Notes: generated from the sequence alone by a model not told the origin. Shown: positions 1 through 9,137, counted from the stretch's first letter. The stretch is 41,676 bases of DNA from Flavobacteriales bacterium (GCA_028281825.1 JANQJC010000103.1:1-41676); one strand, 5' to 3'. A program made the numbers and translations.

Positions 1-351
1 ACCTGTTGGGCCTTGGGCACCATCTGCTCCGGTTGGACCTTGTGCGCCATCAGCACCTGTTGGGCCTTGGGCGCCATCTGCACCAGTAGGGCCTTGTGCG
101 CCATCTGCTCCAGTAGGACCTTGCGCACCATCAGCACCTGTTGGACCTTGAGCACCATCAGCACCTGTTGGACCCTGGGCTCCGTCAGCACCAGTAGGAC
201 CTTGGGCACCATCTGCTCCCGTTGGACCCTGGGCTCCGTCTGCTCCTGTTGGGCCTTGTGCACCATCTGCACCAGTAGGACCCTGGGCACCATCTGCTCC
301 GGTTGGACCTTGGGCTCCGTCAGCACCTGTTGGGCCAGTCGCGCCATCATT
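1..351 (-). repeat. 27-bp tandem repeat encoding GPTGADGAQ
   Basis: Twelve consecutive 27-bp units run from 1 to about 324, followed by one degenerate unit. Each encodes a Gly-Pro-Thr-Gly-Ala-Asp-Gly-Ala-Gln permutation. The units differ mainly at third codon positions while the peptide stays nearly constant. The array continues past the window start, so the copy number given is a minimum. Confidence 0.9.
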
Positions 352-654
352 TCCATTTGTACCCGCAGGACCCGTAGGACCTTGAGGGCCTATAGCCTGA
401 ACCCATACTGTTCCATCGAAAAACCAAAATTGGTCATCATCGGTATCAAACACTAGCAAACCTCTCGCAGGAGTTGCAATTGCAGTTCTTTCAACTGTAG
501 TCATCCTTGGTGCAAGGAAACCCTTGTCATTTGCACTCAAATCAAGTACCGCTGATGGGTCTGGGTTGATTATACCTATACCCATGTTATTCTGGGCAAA
601 TGCTGCCGCAGATGTAAACAGGATAAGGAATACTATTCTTGTAACGGTTTTCAT
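1..654 (-). CDS. Secreted collagen-like repeat protein (partial, 3' end outside window)
   Basis: The reading frame opens at the ATG at 654 on the minus strand and stays open to base 1, so at least 218 codons are present and the C-terminus is missing. Residues 1-20 are a signal peptide ending in AFAQ. Residues of about 25-85 contain a [11 protein letters not shown]...GFLAPRMT block of the kind that opens many Bacteroidota secreted or fibre-like proteins. From about residue 87 the protein becomes Gly-X-Y, and from about residue 105 it is a near-perfect nonapeptide repeat, GPTGADGAQ. Function is unknown; collagen-like stretches in bacteria usually form trimeric surface fibres. The gene lies 53 bp downstream of the T9SS type A gene on the same strand and could share its transcript. 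Any sorting domain would be in the missing part. Confidence 0.85.
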   Translation of the reverse strand, partial: MKTVTRIVFLILFTSAAAFAQNNMGIGIINPDPSAVLDLSANDKGFLAPRMTTVERTAIATPARGLLVFDTDDDQFWFFDGTVWVQAIGPQGPTGPAGTNGNDGATGPTGADGAQGPTGADGAQGPTGADGAQGPTGADGAQGPTGADGAQGPTGADGAQGPTGADGAQGPTGADGAQGPTGADGAQGPTGADGAQGPTGADGAQGPTGADGAQGPTG

Positions 655-707
655 AACTAGTTAGAGATTTCTATTCGTTAATTTAAGGGGATTGTATTCA
701 GTAAAAA

Positions 708-2600
708 TTAATTCTTGATATATCTAATAGTGCGGTGCTGAGCATCATCTACTATCACTCGCACAAAATAAACTCCATTGGCAACATCGTCAAGGTCATA
801 AGCCTCAATCAGCTCTTCCGCATAAAACTCCTTAGCTGGCTTTATTAATTGACCAAGCATATCTGTTAGTTCTACCCTTATCTTAGTATGCTTACTAAAT
901 TGAGCATCCAATACGAATTGTCCGCTTCCAGGGTTCGGATATAATGCAATTCCTTTTATAATATGGTCTTCACCGATACCGTCAGGATTTCCTGATGGGC
1001 TAAACTCAACCAATGGAGACTCATCGCTACAACCAAATTCGTCAACAATCACAACTTGGTAAACACCGCTTACTTGAGCTACGTGAGATTGGTTGGTAGC
1101 ACCTGGTATTGGAGCACCATTATAATACCATTGGTAAGATACCGCTGGTGTGCTATAAAGTGTATCACCCACAGCTGTGATTACAGCAAACGTTGGCGGA
1201 AACACCAAAATACTTGTAATGTTGGTGGCTGTTCCCGGGCAACCGATACTATCGGTAACAGTGACTGAATAGCTACCTGAACTTGAAACCTGAATAGATT
1301 GTGTTGTTTCACCATTAGGCGACCATGAATAGGATTGATAAGGATTGCTTGTGCTTAGGGTAACTGTATCACCAAAGCAAATCTCGCTTGGTCCTTGCTG
1401 TGTAATAACTGGGTCAGGCCCAGCGCTCACTAGCACTTGCTCTTGATGGGCCACCACACAACCTTGTCCATTATCATATTCATAAGTAATGGTGTGTGAA
1501 CCCGCACCTGCATTGGCTGGGTTAAATGAGTTACCTGTAATACCAGGGCCTGAAAAGCTACCTCCCACAGGCGTTCCACTCAAACTTACTGAACTGTTAC
1601 TGGCACAATAGCTGTTAGACAAACCTGTAAAACTCACAATCGGTGCAGGCGCAGCCAATGCAAACGCAGGTAAAGTATAGTTATTCCACCCCTGAGATGT
1701 TAATGTATTAAACGGACCAGATACACCAGCTACTGGAGTACCCATGCTTTCCCATTGTGGCAGGTTTTGCCAGTGTGCGTTAATGCTAAAGTTACCATCA
1801 GCAGGGTCAAAAAAGAATTTAAGGTCTGCTGCGTCACTACCAGTCACCCTCTCAATCTGATGGTAGAAATTTGGGTTTACTTCACAAATATTAAGGTTAA
1901 TACTTCTGTCAAAACCTTCTGTTGTAGCATCCACATTAGCCATCCTTACGCCATATTCGTTATTACCGTTGGCCGAAGGCGTAACTTCTACAGGGCGATA
2001 ACGTGGCGTACCCAAACTAGAACCCACTGGGAACATATAAGCGTTGGTGCTGTTGGTAGCCCTCACCAATCTACCATTGTTTGTACTACTAACAAATCCA
2101 GTGGTAAAGTCCAATGAGTTGGTGCTGGGGTTAGTTACCGTCATCCTAAAATCACCGGTGGCAAGCTCAAATGTACTTATATCCAAATTGTTGGTAGTGA
2201 TGGCATCAATATTCATGCTTTTCACACCTGAACCATTTAAACTTAAATCGTAAAAGCTAGATACTGAACTACCTTCTATAGCTTGGTTGGCACCATTAAG
2301 ATTCACAAAAGACTGGTCAGCGATAAAAGTGCCATTGTTTTCCCAGTCTCCTTCAATGTTAAAAATACCGTTGCCACCGCCTCCAGTCAATGTATCGTCA
2401 TTGATTAAATCACCCTCAACAGTAATCCTTCCCGCATTGTGTATCTGACCTCCTTGATTGTGCACCGAGCTAGTCTTGATACTAACTATACAACCAGACT
2501 GAACGCTAGTAAGAGCGCCATTATTTGTAACCAATACAGACTGTGCGCTAACCACGCTACAAGACAGTAAAATTGGTAGGGCGAGTAATAATTTCTTCAT
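708..2600 (-). CDS. T9SS type A sorting domain-containing secreted protein
   Basis: This 630-residue protein begins with a signal peptide (cleavage near VSAQS, about residue 20). Residues of about 30-330 form a module with NNGTF, FYDL and FPVGSS motifs that is shared with the type B protein at 31233-33191. Two or three Ig-like or SprB-like repeats follow at about 335-540, with Cys pairs and GGSFSGPGI and SYSWSPNGETT type sequences. The last 80 or so residues (ALYPNPGSGQFVL ... GVYFVRV ... RYIKN) are a typical T9SS type A C-terminal sorting domain. The family knowledge predicts export across the outer membrane and C-terminal processing. The actual function or ligand is unknown. Confidence 0.88.
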   Translation of the reverse strand: MKKLLLALPILLSCSVVSAQSVLVTNNGALTSVQSGCIVSIKTSSVHNQGGQIHNAGRITVEGDLINDDTLTGGGGNGIFNIEGDWENNGTFIADQSFVNLNGANQAIEGSSVSSFYDLSLNGSGVKSMNIDAITTNNLDISTFELATGDFRMTVTNPSTNSLDFTTGFVSSTNNGRLVRATNSTNAYMFPVGSSLGTPRYRPVEVTPSANGNNEYGVRMANVDATTEGFDRSINLNICEVNPNFYHQIERVTGSDAADLKFFFDPADGNFSINAHWQNLPQWESMGTPVAGVSGPFNTLTSQGWNNYTLPAFALAAPAPIVSFTGLSNSYCASNSSVSLSGTPVGGSFSGPGITGNSFNPANAGAGSHTITYEYDNGQGCVVAHQEQVLVSAGPDPVITQQGPSEICFGDTVTLSTSNPYQSYSWSPNGETTQSIQVSSSGSYSVTVTDSIGCPGTATNITSILVFPPTFAVITAVGDTLYSTPAVSYQWYYNGAPIPGATNQSHVAQVSGVYQVVIVDEFGCSDESPLVEFSPSGNPDGIGEDHIIKGIALYPNPGSGQFVLDAQFSKHTKIRVELTDMLGQLIKPAKEFYAEELIEAYDLDDVANGVYFVRVIVDDAQHRTIRYIKN

Positions 2601-2669
2601 ACTAAAAGGTTACATTTTTTAGACTAATTTAGCCTTAAAAACCATGAACTATGCTATTCGCACGATTAA

Positions 2670-2677
2670 CAAATGTA
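2670..2677 (-). promoter_or_regulatory. Candidate -7 element for the T9SS type A gene
   Basis: On the minus strand this reads TACATTTG, a match to the Bacteroidota -7 consensus TAnnTTTG, 70 bp upstream of the start at 2600. No clear TTG is seen at the -33 spacing, so the call rests on the -7 motif only. Confidence 0.4.
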
Positions 2678-2799
2678 TAAAATAAATGTTATGCTTGCTA
2701 AAAAATTGTCATTTATCGACGAGCGACATACCAAAAAAACCATTTCTCATTAACAGAATTTTAACAAATAACTGGGGATGAACCTGTTACTTATATAAT

Positions 2800-2807
2800 T
2801 AACTTTG
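2800..2807 (+). promoter_or_regulatory. Candidate -7 element for the metallophosphoesterase gene
   Basis: The sequence TAACTTTG fits TAnnTTTG and ends 19 bp before the ATG at 2827, which would give a short leader of roughly 13-14 nt. A TTG at -33 is not evident. Confidence 0.45.
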
Positions 2808-2826
2808 AGCTTCCAATCAAGATTTC

Positions 2827-4056
2827 ATGCTTCAACGTATCCTTCTTCTGTCAGCGCTTCTTTTTCTGATTGACCTTTACTTTTTTCAGGCAGTCAAAAC
2901 ACTATCGGCAGACTTGGCCGCACCACGCAAAAATTTGGTGTATATAGGTTATTGGACGTTTACAGCCTTAAGTGTTGTAATCGTGGGTTCTTTTATCCTC
3001 TTCCCCAACCTGGCCATACCTCGCTTTGTAAAATACTACACCATGAGTGTAGTACTCATATTTTTCTTTTCCAAGCTATTAGGTGCTCTCTTCCTGCTCA
3101 TTGATGATTTAAGAAGGTTATCCGTTTGGGGCATTTCTGCTATGAGTCCAGACTCAGGTTTTGACCCCACCAGGAAAAAATTCCTTACTCAGGTTTCACT
3201 AGTCATGGCGGCTATACCTTTTACTACCCTCATTTACGGCATGGTGAGAGGAGCCTTCAACTATCAGGTGCGCAGGGTGCCACTCAAACTTAAAAACCTA
3301 CCCGACTCATTTATCGGAACCAAGATTGTGCAGATATCAGACCTACACACGGGAAGTTTTGCTTTCAACAGCCCCCTTGAAAGGGTAGTTAAACTCATCA
3401 AGAAAGAAGCCGCCGATATCGTTTTCTTTACCGGTGATTTAGTCAACAATAAAGCTGAAGAAGCCGAAAACTTTAGAGATATACTAAAGAATATTACCGC
3501 CCCAAAAGGCGTCTACTCTGTAGTAGGCAACCATGATTATGGTGATTATGTGCCTTGGGACAGCGCAGAAGCCAAAGCCGATAACTTCAGGCGCTTGACC
3601 AATTTTCATAAAGATATTGGTTGGAACCTGCTAATGAACGAAAACGCCATCATCACCAAAGGCAATGATAAATTGGCCATACTGGGTGTAGAAAACTGGA
3701 GCGCCTCCAATCGTTTCCCAAGGTATGGGAACCTTAATAAGGCAAAACAAGGTGCAGAAGGCGCTCCTGTGAAGCTTTTATTATCTCACGACCCCTCTCA
3801 CTGGGAAGCCCAGGTTATAAAAGAACATCCCGATATTGACGTTACTTTTTCAGGGCACACACATGGTTTTCAGTTTGGGGTTGAAATCCCCGGCTTTAAA
3901 TGGAGTCCTGTACAATATGTTTATAAGCAATGGGCAGGGTTATATGAGCAAGGCATGCAAAAATTGTATGTGAATCGCGGGGTTGGCTTCCTTGGTTATC
4001 TGGGCAGGGTAGGTATTTCACCAGAAATTACGGTTTTTGAACTAAAAAAAGCGTAA
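2827..4056 (+). CDS. Membrane-anchored metallophosphoesterase (YkuE-like)
   Basis: This 409-residue protein has hydrophobic helices at about 3-22, 40-60, 70-92 and 122-140, followed by a calcineurin-like phosphoesterase domain. Metal-ligand motifs are in the expected order: SDLH (Asp172, His174), GDLVN (Asp204), GNHD (Asn235, His236), SHDP (His321) and GHTHG (His344, His346). The dimetal fold hydrolyses phosphoesters. The YkuE-like subgroup is associated with the membrane and has sometimes been linked to lipid (UDP-diacylglucosamine-type) substrates, but the substrate here cannot be read from sequence. It is followed by the two acylase genes, which have their own promoter-like sequence just after its stop codon. 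Confidence 0.9.
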   Translation: MLQRILLLSALLFLIDLYFFQAVKTLSADLAAPRKNLVYIGYWTFTALSVVIVGSFILFPNLAIPRFVKYYTMSVVLIFFFSKLLGALFLLIDDLRRLSVWGISAMSPDSGFDPTRKKFLTQVSLVMAAIPFTTLIYGMVRGAFNYQVRRVPLKLKNLPDSFIGTKIVQISDLHTGSFAFNSPLERVVKLIKKEAADIVFFTGDLVNNKAEEAENFRDILKNITAPKGVYSVVGNHDYGDYVPWDSAEAKADNFRRLTNFHKDIGWNLLMNENAIITKGNDKLAILGVENWSASNRFPRYGNLNKAKQGAEGAPVKLLLSHDPSHWEAQVIKEHPDIDVTFSGHTHGFQFGVEIPGFKWSPVQYVYKQWAGLYEQGMQKLYVNRGVGFLGYLGRVGISPEITVFELKKA

Positions 4057-4061
4057 TTTAC

Positions 4062-4093
4062 TTGACAACAACATCAAAAATGCCTTACTTTTG
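4062..4093 (+). promoter_or_regulatory. Promoter for the penicillin-acylase pair
   Basis: TTG at 4062-4064 and TACTTTTG at 4086-4093 are separated by 21 bp, matching the Bacteroidota TTG/TAnnTTTG promoter in both elements. It sits 6 bp past the metallophosphoesterase stop and about 107 bp before the acylase start, so the acylases can be transcribed independently with a leader near 100 nt. Confidence 0.6.
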
Positions 4094-4199
4094 CATGAGA
4101 GCGACAAAAAAGAAGGCAATCCCTCCTAAATCGTTTCACAAATTTTTCTCGTTTCGTTGTTAAAAAAGATGTGTTATCTGTTAATTTCTCTATGGTAAA

Positions 4200-6326
4200 A
4201 TGAAAGTAAAATACTTCTCCACGGTTGCATTTCTGGCAGCATTTTTCATCCTTCAAATCTCATCGCTGGCCCAAAAAGCACCCTTGCCAGACGAGAAATT
4301 CGAGAAAATAAATACCCAAAACATACAAATTGTCAGAGACCAATGGGGCGTACCCCATATATATGGTAAAACTGACGCCGAAGTGGCTTACGGACTGGCT
4401 TGGGCTAACGCCGAAGATGATTTCAGTACCATGCAGGAGTTGCTACTAGCTGGTATCGGCAGGGCAGGAAAGTACATGGGCAAGGAAGGTGCTGTTCGCG
4501 ATTTCTTGAGTAATGCCCTCGGCTCAAAAGAACTGGCTATATCAAAATACGAAACAGATTTATCTCCTCAATTCAAAAAATACCTGAACGGATATGTGCA
4601 AGGCATTAACGCTTATGCGGCAACCCACCCAAAAGAAGTAAAAGTAAAGGGTACTTTTCCCATTACCTCTTTTGACATGATTAAGTCCTATGTATTTGCA
4701 TTAAGCGTGGTATCAGGTGTAGCAGGTTCAGTGTCAAGCATAGTAGATGGCAAGTTTGATAAGCTGGATGTGCCGATGGGTAGCAATTCATTCGCCTTCA
4801 ACTCAAATAAAACAACAGATGGTAGCCAGATTTTAGTGATTAACCCCCACCAACCAGTGGAAGGGCCTTTCTCTTGGTACGAGGCCCACTTGTGCAGTGA
4901 GGAGGGGTTGAACATTTTAGGGGCGATGTTTCCTGGTGGTACAACCATTTTCTTGGGCGCCAATGAAAATCTTGGCTGGGCACACACCTATAATAGGATG
5001 GACCTGGTGGATGTATTTAAACTGGAAATGCATCCCGATAAAAAACTCACTTACAAGTTTGATGGTGAATGGCATGAGCTTAAGAAAAAGAAGGCCAGGC
5101 TAAAAGTGAAAATCAAAAAGTGGTTGCCAGCCATTACTGTGAAAAAAGATATCTATGAAAGTAAATACGGCACCACCCTTGAGTCAAAGAACGGCAACTT
5201 CTACTCGGTAAGGTTTTGGGCAAATACAGATATACGCGGTGTAGAACAAATGTACTGGATGAACAAAGCCAGTAACTTTGAGGAGTTTCAAAAAGCTATC
5301 CACATGCATGCCACACCTCGTTACAATATCATGTATGCCGACAAGGATGACAACATTTTCTATCTCAACTATGCCAAAGTGCCTAAAAGAGATACTACCG
5401 AACGTTACAATTGGAAAAAAGTAGTGCCGGGAAATACCTCCAAAACACTTTGGACTGAATATCATCCTCTCGATTTCATGCCTCAAAACTTAAATCCTGA
5501 ATGCGGTTATTTATTCAATTGTAATAACTCACCGTTTAATTCATCTTGTCCATCAGATAATAAACTAGACCCAAACGACTATCCCTATTATATGGGCTTC
5601 GAGCCAGGAGAAAACAATCGTAGTGAAAGATTTATGGAGATGATTCCTCACTACCATAAGGTGAGTTATGAAGATGTAAAGGATATCAAGTTTGACAAGC
5701 ACTATCCACAAACCAGCACATTCATTGAGTCTGTAAATAAGTATACCTATGGCAAAGTAAGTGAAAACCCTGATATTATTGAAAGTGTAAAAATGATGCG
5801 TGAGTGGGATAGGGAAGCGGATATTGAAAGCGAAGGTGCTGCCGTGTACTTGCTTACCTTCCAATACGTGTTCGACAAAATGGGCTTTAGCGATAGGATG
5901 TTTATGAGTGGGGTGAAGATAGAAGAGCCCCTGTATGTAGAAGCCGTTAAATACGCACAAGAACACATTAAAAAGTACTTTAATAAGGACAAGGTTAAAC
6001 TGGGCGATGTGCAACGCCACGTGAGAGGTAATGTTGAATATCCTATTGGAGGCTTTCCAGACATGCTAGCAGCCAACTACAATAAACCATATAAGGATGG
6101 CAAGTTTCAGCCCTATGTGGGTGATTCTTATGTAGAAATCGTTCAATATAAAGATGGTAAATTAGAAAGGCTGGAAACTTTGCACCCTTTTGGTGCTTCT
6201 GCCCGCCCTAACTCACCCCATTACACTGACCAAATGAAACTATATGCAGAGCAAGAAACCAAGGTAATGACTTTGGATAAAGAAGAAATCTTCAAAAATG
6301 CAGAACGTATTTATCATCCTGAGTAG
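4200..6326 (+). CDS. Secreted penicillin acylase family protein (Ntn hydrolase), copy 1
   Basis: This 708-residue precursor starts with a signal peptide (about 1-25, ending SLAQ). The alpha-chain region (about 40-190) has the family's VRDQWGVPHIYG and AYGLAWANAEDD motifs. The autoprocessing site is MGSNSFAF, where Ser195 would become the N-terminal nucleophile of the beta chain. The beta chain has INPHQPVEG, FPGGT and NENLGWAHT, expected to form the substrate pocket and oxyanion hole. Such enzymes cleave amide bonds of acylated substrates such as penicillins, acyl-homoserine lactones or acyl peptides; the specificity cannot be assigned here. A close paralogue follows 60 bp downstream. The protein is full length, with no lost motif seen. 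Confidence 0.9.
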   Translation: MKVKYFSTVAFLAAFFILQISSLAQKAPLPDEKFEKINTQNIQIVRDQWGVPHIYGKTDAEVAYGLAWANAEDDFSTMQELLLAGIGRAGKYMGKEGAVRDFLSNALGSKELAISKYETDLSPQFKKYLNGYVQGINAYAATHPKEVKVKGTFPITSFDMIKSYVFALSVVSGVAGSVSSIVDGKFDKLDVPMGSNSFAFNSNKTTDGSQILVINPHQPVEGPFSWYEAHLCSEEGLNILGAMFPGGTTIFLGANENLGWAHTYNRMDLVDVFKLEMHPDKKLTYKFDGEWHELKKKKARLKVKIKKWLPAITVKKDIYESKYGTTLESKNGNFYSVRFWANTDIRGVEQMYWMNKASNFEEFQKAIHMHATPRYNIMYADKDDNIFYLNYAKVPKRDTTERYNWKKVVPGNTSKTLWTEYHPLDFMPQNLNPECGYLFNCNNSPFNSSCPSDNKLDPNDYPYYMGFEPGENNRSERFMEMIPHYHKVSYEDVKDIKFDKHYPQTSTFIESVNKYTYGKVSENPDIIESVKMMREWDREADIESEGAAVYLLTFQYVFDKMGFSDRMFMSGVKIEEPLYVEAVKYAQEHIKKYFNKDKVKLGDVQRHVRGNVEYPIGGFPDMLAANYNKPYKDGKFQPYVGDSYVEIVQYKDGKLERLETLHPFGASARPNSPHYTDQMKLYAEQETKVMTLDKEEIFKNAERIYHPE

Positions 6327-6386
6327 TAAATATTGAAATAATTACGTATTTTAATATATAAACCCATAAAAACCCTAAAAAGAAAA

Positions 6387-8516
6387 ATGACCCTTAGAAA
6401 CCTTTCAGCAGTATTAACCCTCGCCATCCTTTTTTCATTTAACACCTATAGTTCGGCAAATGGCCCGAAAAAGAAAAACATGGTGAAGGAACCAGAAAGG
6501 TTTGAGAAAATAGACCCGCAAGCAATTACTATTGTTCGTGATGAATGGGGCGTTCCACACATCTTTGCTAAAACCGATGCCCAGGTAGCCTATGGACTGG
6601 CATGGGCCAACGCCGAAGATGACTTTGCAACCATGCAAGAGTTAGTGCTGGCTGGTAAGGGAATGGCAGGTCGTGGAATGGGTAAAAATGGAGCTAAAAG
6701 GGATTATATTACCCACCTTGCCCGCATACAAGATGTAGTTGAAGAGCAATATGAAAGCCAGATATCTGAGGATTTTAAAAAATACTTAGATGGATACTGC
6801 CAGGGCTTAAACGCGTATGCATTGGAAAACCCAGAGGAGCTGATTGTAAAAAAGGCATTTCCCATTCACCCAAAAGATGTTTTGAAAGGATACATTTTTG
6901 CTACTACTGTTATTTCAGGTGTACACACTGAGGTAGGTAGCATAATGAGCGGTGACTATGACGAGCGTGGCCGCACATGGATGGGCTCAAATGCAATGGC
7001 TTTTAGCACAAAAAAAACCGAAGATGGCAGCACAATCCTGGTAATCAATCCACATCAACCAATGGAGGGTCCATTCTCATGGTACGAAGCTCACCTTTGC
7101 AGTGAAGAGGGCCTGAACATTATGGGCGCCCTTTTTCCTGGTGGTACAGGTATCTTCTTAGGTACTAATGAAAACCTGGGATGGGCACATACTGTCAATA
7201 AGTTGGACATTGTAGATGTATATCGCCTGGAGATGCACCCAGAAAAAAAGAACACCTACAAATTTGATGGAAAGTGGTATGAATTGGAAGAAAGGCCAGT
7301 GCACTTAAAAGTGAAAGTGGCAGGCTTGGTTACACTTCCATTCAAAAGAAAGACATACTGGAGCAAATATGGTGCAACTCTTAAATCTAAAGATGGACAG
7401 TTTTACTCAGTGAAATTTCCAGCCAATGAAGACATTCGCGCCCCCGAGCAAATGTATCGAATGAACAAGGCAAACAACTACAGTGAGTTTCATGAAGCAT
7501 TGGAAATGCAAGCCTACCCTCGCTATAATATTGTATATGCCGATAGGCATGACACTATTTTTTACATCAATAACGGTAAACTTCCTGTGCGCAACCCTAA
7601 CTACCAATGGGATGCTGTATTACCTGGAAACACTTCAGAAACCTTGTGGACAGAATACCATCCACTGGATGACTTGCCGCAGTTAATGAACCCTCCCTGC
7701 GGTTACCTTTTTAATACCAATCACTCGCCATTTAATGCTACCTGTAGCGATGAAAACCTTTGCGAATTTGACTATCCTGAATACATGGGCTTTGACGAAG
7801 GCGACAACAACAGAAGCGAGAGGTTTATGGAATTACTGGAAAAATTTGAAACTGTTTCTCTTGACGATGTAAAATCCATCAAGTTTGACAACCACCTACC
7901 TGAGTCCAGTTTATTCCTGGCATCGCTAAATAAGTTTTCGGAAATCAACCCTTCTGACTATCCTAAAATAGCTACAAGCCTGGAAAAAATGCAACAATGG
8001 GACAGAAGTACAGACAAGGAAAACGAAGATGCCGGCCTATTCCTTCTTACACTAACCTATATTTTTGACCAACTGGATTTAGGAGTAAACGCTTTTATGG
8101 ATGGCGTTGATATCGCAGAAGACATGTATATAGAAGGTGTTACCTATGCACAAGGTCACTTGTTAAAGCATTTCAATACGCTTGACATCCAATTAGGTGA
8201 AATGCAAAGGCACGTGCGCGGTAAAAGAGAATATGCGCTAAGCGGCTTTCCTGACGTATTAGCTCCTAACTATAACGTACCTTACAAAAAGGGTAAGTTC
8301 AAAACCTTTGTTGGCGATAGTTATGTTCAGTTCTCTCGCTTCAAGGATGGCAAAGTAGAAATAGAAAGCCTACACCCTTTTGGTGCCTCAAACAGGCCTG
8401 ACTCACCGCATTATGCCGACCAGATGGAGCTATATGCCAACCACAAAACAAAAAAGATGACTCTTGACAAAGAGGAAATAATGAAGAAAGCAAAGAGGTG
8501 GTATCATCCCAAATAA
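6387..8516 (+). CDS. Secreted penicillin acylase family protein (Ntn hydrolase), copy 2
   Basis: This 709-residue paralogue of the preceding gene is collinear with it over its whole length. The signal peptide is about 1-24, the alpha-chain motifs are VRDEWGVPHIF and AYGLAWANAEDD, and the processing site is MGSNAMAF with nucleophile Ser201. The blocks EGPFSWYEAHLCSEEGLNI, NENLGWAH and HPFGAS are shared almost unchanged with copy 1. The stretch around 295-330 that follows the conserved beta-chain pocket differs most, which may alter substrate choice. No strong promoter is visible in the 60-bp gap, so it is probably cotranscribed with copy 1. The pair looks like a tandem duplication followed by divergence. 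Confidence 0.9.
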   Translation: MTLRNLSAVLTLAILFSFNTYSSANGPKKKNMVKEPERFEKIDPQAITIVRDEWGVPHIFAKTDAQVAYGLAWANAEDDFATMQELVLAGKGMAGRGMGKNGAKRDYITHLARIQDVVEEQYESQISEDFKKYLDGYCQGLNAYALENPEELIVKKAFPIHPKDVLKGYIFATTVISGVHTEVGSIMSGDYDERGRTWMGSNAMAFSTKKTEDGSTILVINPHQPMEGPFSWYEAHLCSEEGLNIMGALFPGGTGIFLGTNENLGWAHTVNKLDIVDVYRLEMHPEKKNTYKFDGKWYELEERPVHLKVKVAGLVTLPFKRKTYWSKYGATLKSKDGQFYSVKFPANEDIRAPEQMYRMNKANNYSEFHEALEMQAYPRYNIVYADRHDTIFYINNGKLPVRNPNYQWDAVLPGNTSETLWTEYHPLDDLPQLMNPPCGYLFNTNHSPFNATCSDENLCEFDYPEYMGFDEGDNNRSERFMELLEKFETVSLDDVKSIKFDNHLPESSLFLASLNKFSEINPSDYPKIATSLEKMQQWDRSTDKENEDAGLFLLTLTYIFDQLDLGVNAFMDGVDIAEDMYIEGVTYAQGHLLKHFNTLDIQLGEMQRHVRGKREYALSGFPDVLAPNYNVPYKKGKFKTFVGDSYVQFSRFKDGKVEIESLHPFGASNRPDSPHYADQMELYANHKTKKMTLDKEEIMKKAKRWYHPK

Positions 8517-8598
8517 TAATTAACAACCTAAATCGTCTCCTTTTTTTTACCAGTCAGGGTAATTAATTAGCGTTTTATCGAAATAAGGGCTCAGAGTT

Positions 8599-8629
8599 TT
8601 GTTGTACAAAACAAAAAACTGTAATTTAG
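8599..8629 (+). promoter_or_regulatory. Candidate promoter for the HNH-like gene
   Basis: TTG occurs at 8599-8601 and again at 8602-8604, followed by TAATTTAG at 8622-8629, one mismatch from TAnnTTTG. The spacers are 20 or 17 bp. The TTG lies inside the small inverted repeat GTTTTG-N5-CAAAAC at 8596-8612, which could bind a regulator. Confidence 0.4.
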
Positions 8630-8677
8630 CGTTTGGATAAGAAACTGATAATAATATAACCTCTTAAAACTAGCTAT

Positions 8678-9067
8678 ATGCTTTACAAGATTAAACTAAA
8701 GAATGCTGATAAGGAAGTTATCCTTGATGAAAAAGGATATAACGAGGTAATGCAAAATGCTTACTTGAAATCAATCAACTTCCATAAGAACTTACGTCAA
8801 CACTCTGCGGGTTATGCTGTTTACCAGCGCAGCATCACCACTAAGAAAGGTGTTGTTTTCGAAACTATTTATCTTCACAAGCATATTGCTGAGAAATTTG
8901 TGAAGAAGCCAGCAAGCGATGCAAGGCTATTTGTAATGTTTGAAAATGGCAACGTGTTAGATTGCCGCCTTGAAAACCTTAAGTGGGTGACTATGAGCGA
9001 CTTGAGGCTTCAAACAGTGCAGCGCAAAGCTGATGCTAAAAAGAAAGCTGCTAAGAAAAAAGCTTAA
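8678..9067 (+). CDS. Small basic protein resembling an HNH fold without catalytic residues
   Basis: This 129-residue protein is monocistronic, with its own promoter-like sequence and a strong terminator. Residues 64-105 (IYLHKHIAEKFV ... GNVLDCRLENLKWVT) match the layout of NUMOD/HNH endonuclease cores, in which a VHRLVAEAF helix precedes N-H-I-D-G-N and RVENLEWVT. Here the N-H-I-D position reads MFEN, so the catalytic and metal-binding His and the Asn are absent. The C-terminus from about residue 117 is a lysine/alanine tail (KADAKKKAAKKKA) like those of histone-H1-like DNA-binding proteins. I infer a non-cleaving DNA- or RNA-binding protein. The homology is by eye and the function is unproven. 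Confidence 0.6.
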   Translation: MLYKIKLKNADKEVILDEKGYNEVMQNAYLKSINFHKNLRQHSAGYAVYQRSITTKKGVVFETIYLHKHIAEKFVKKPASDARLFVMFENGNVLDCRLENLKWVTMSDLRLQTVQRKADAKKKAAKKKA

Positions 9068-9084
9068 TACATAAGCAACCAAAT

Positions 9085-9114
9085 AAAAAAGCCTCGCAAA
9101 TGCGAGGCTTTTTT
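9085..9114. terminator. Bidirectional intrinsic terminator
   Basis: The 8-bp stem GCCTCGCA / TGCGAGGC has an AA loop and is flanked by six A on the left and six T on the right. It lies between the convergent HNH-like gene (plus) and the AI-2E permease gene (minus) and can end transcription from both sides. Confidence 0.9.
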
Positions 9115-9137
9115 ATGCCCTAAGTTTATCCAGAGAA

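Noticed and set aside
13-456. Plus-strand open frame of 147 codons over the collagen-like repeat
   Set aside because: It is the antisense reading of the GPTGADGAQ array; periodic Cys/Trp/Thr composition comes from the repeat, and the minus-strand frame has a signal peptide and clear collagen-like sequence.
5565-6020. Minus-strand open frame of 151 codons opposite acylase copy 1
   Set aside because: It is fully contained in a well-supported coding sequence and has unusual aromatic/Cys composition typical of a shadow frame.
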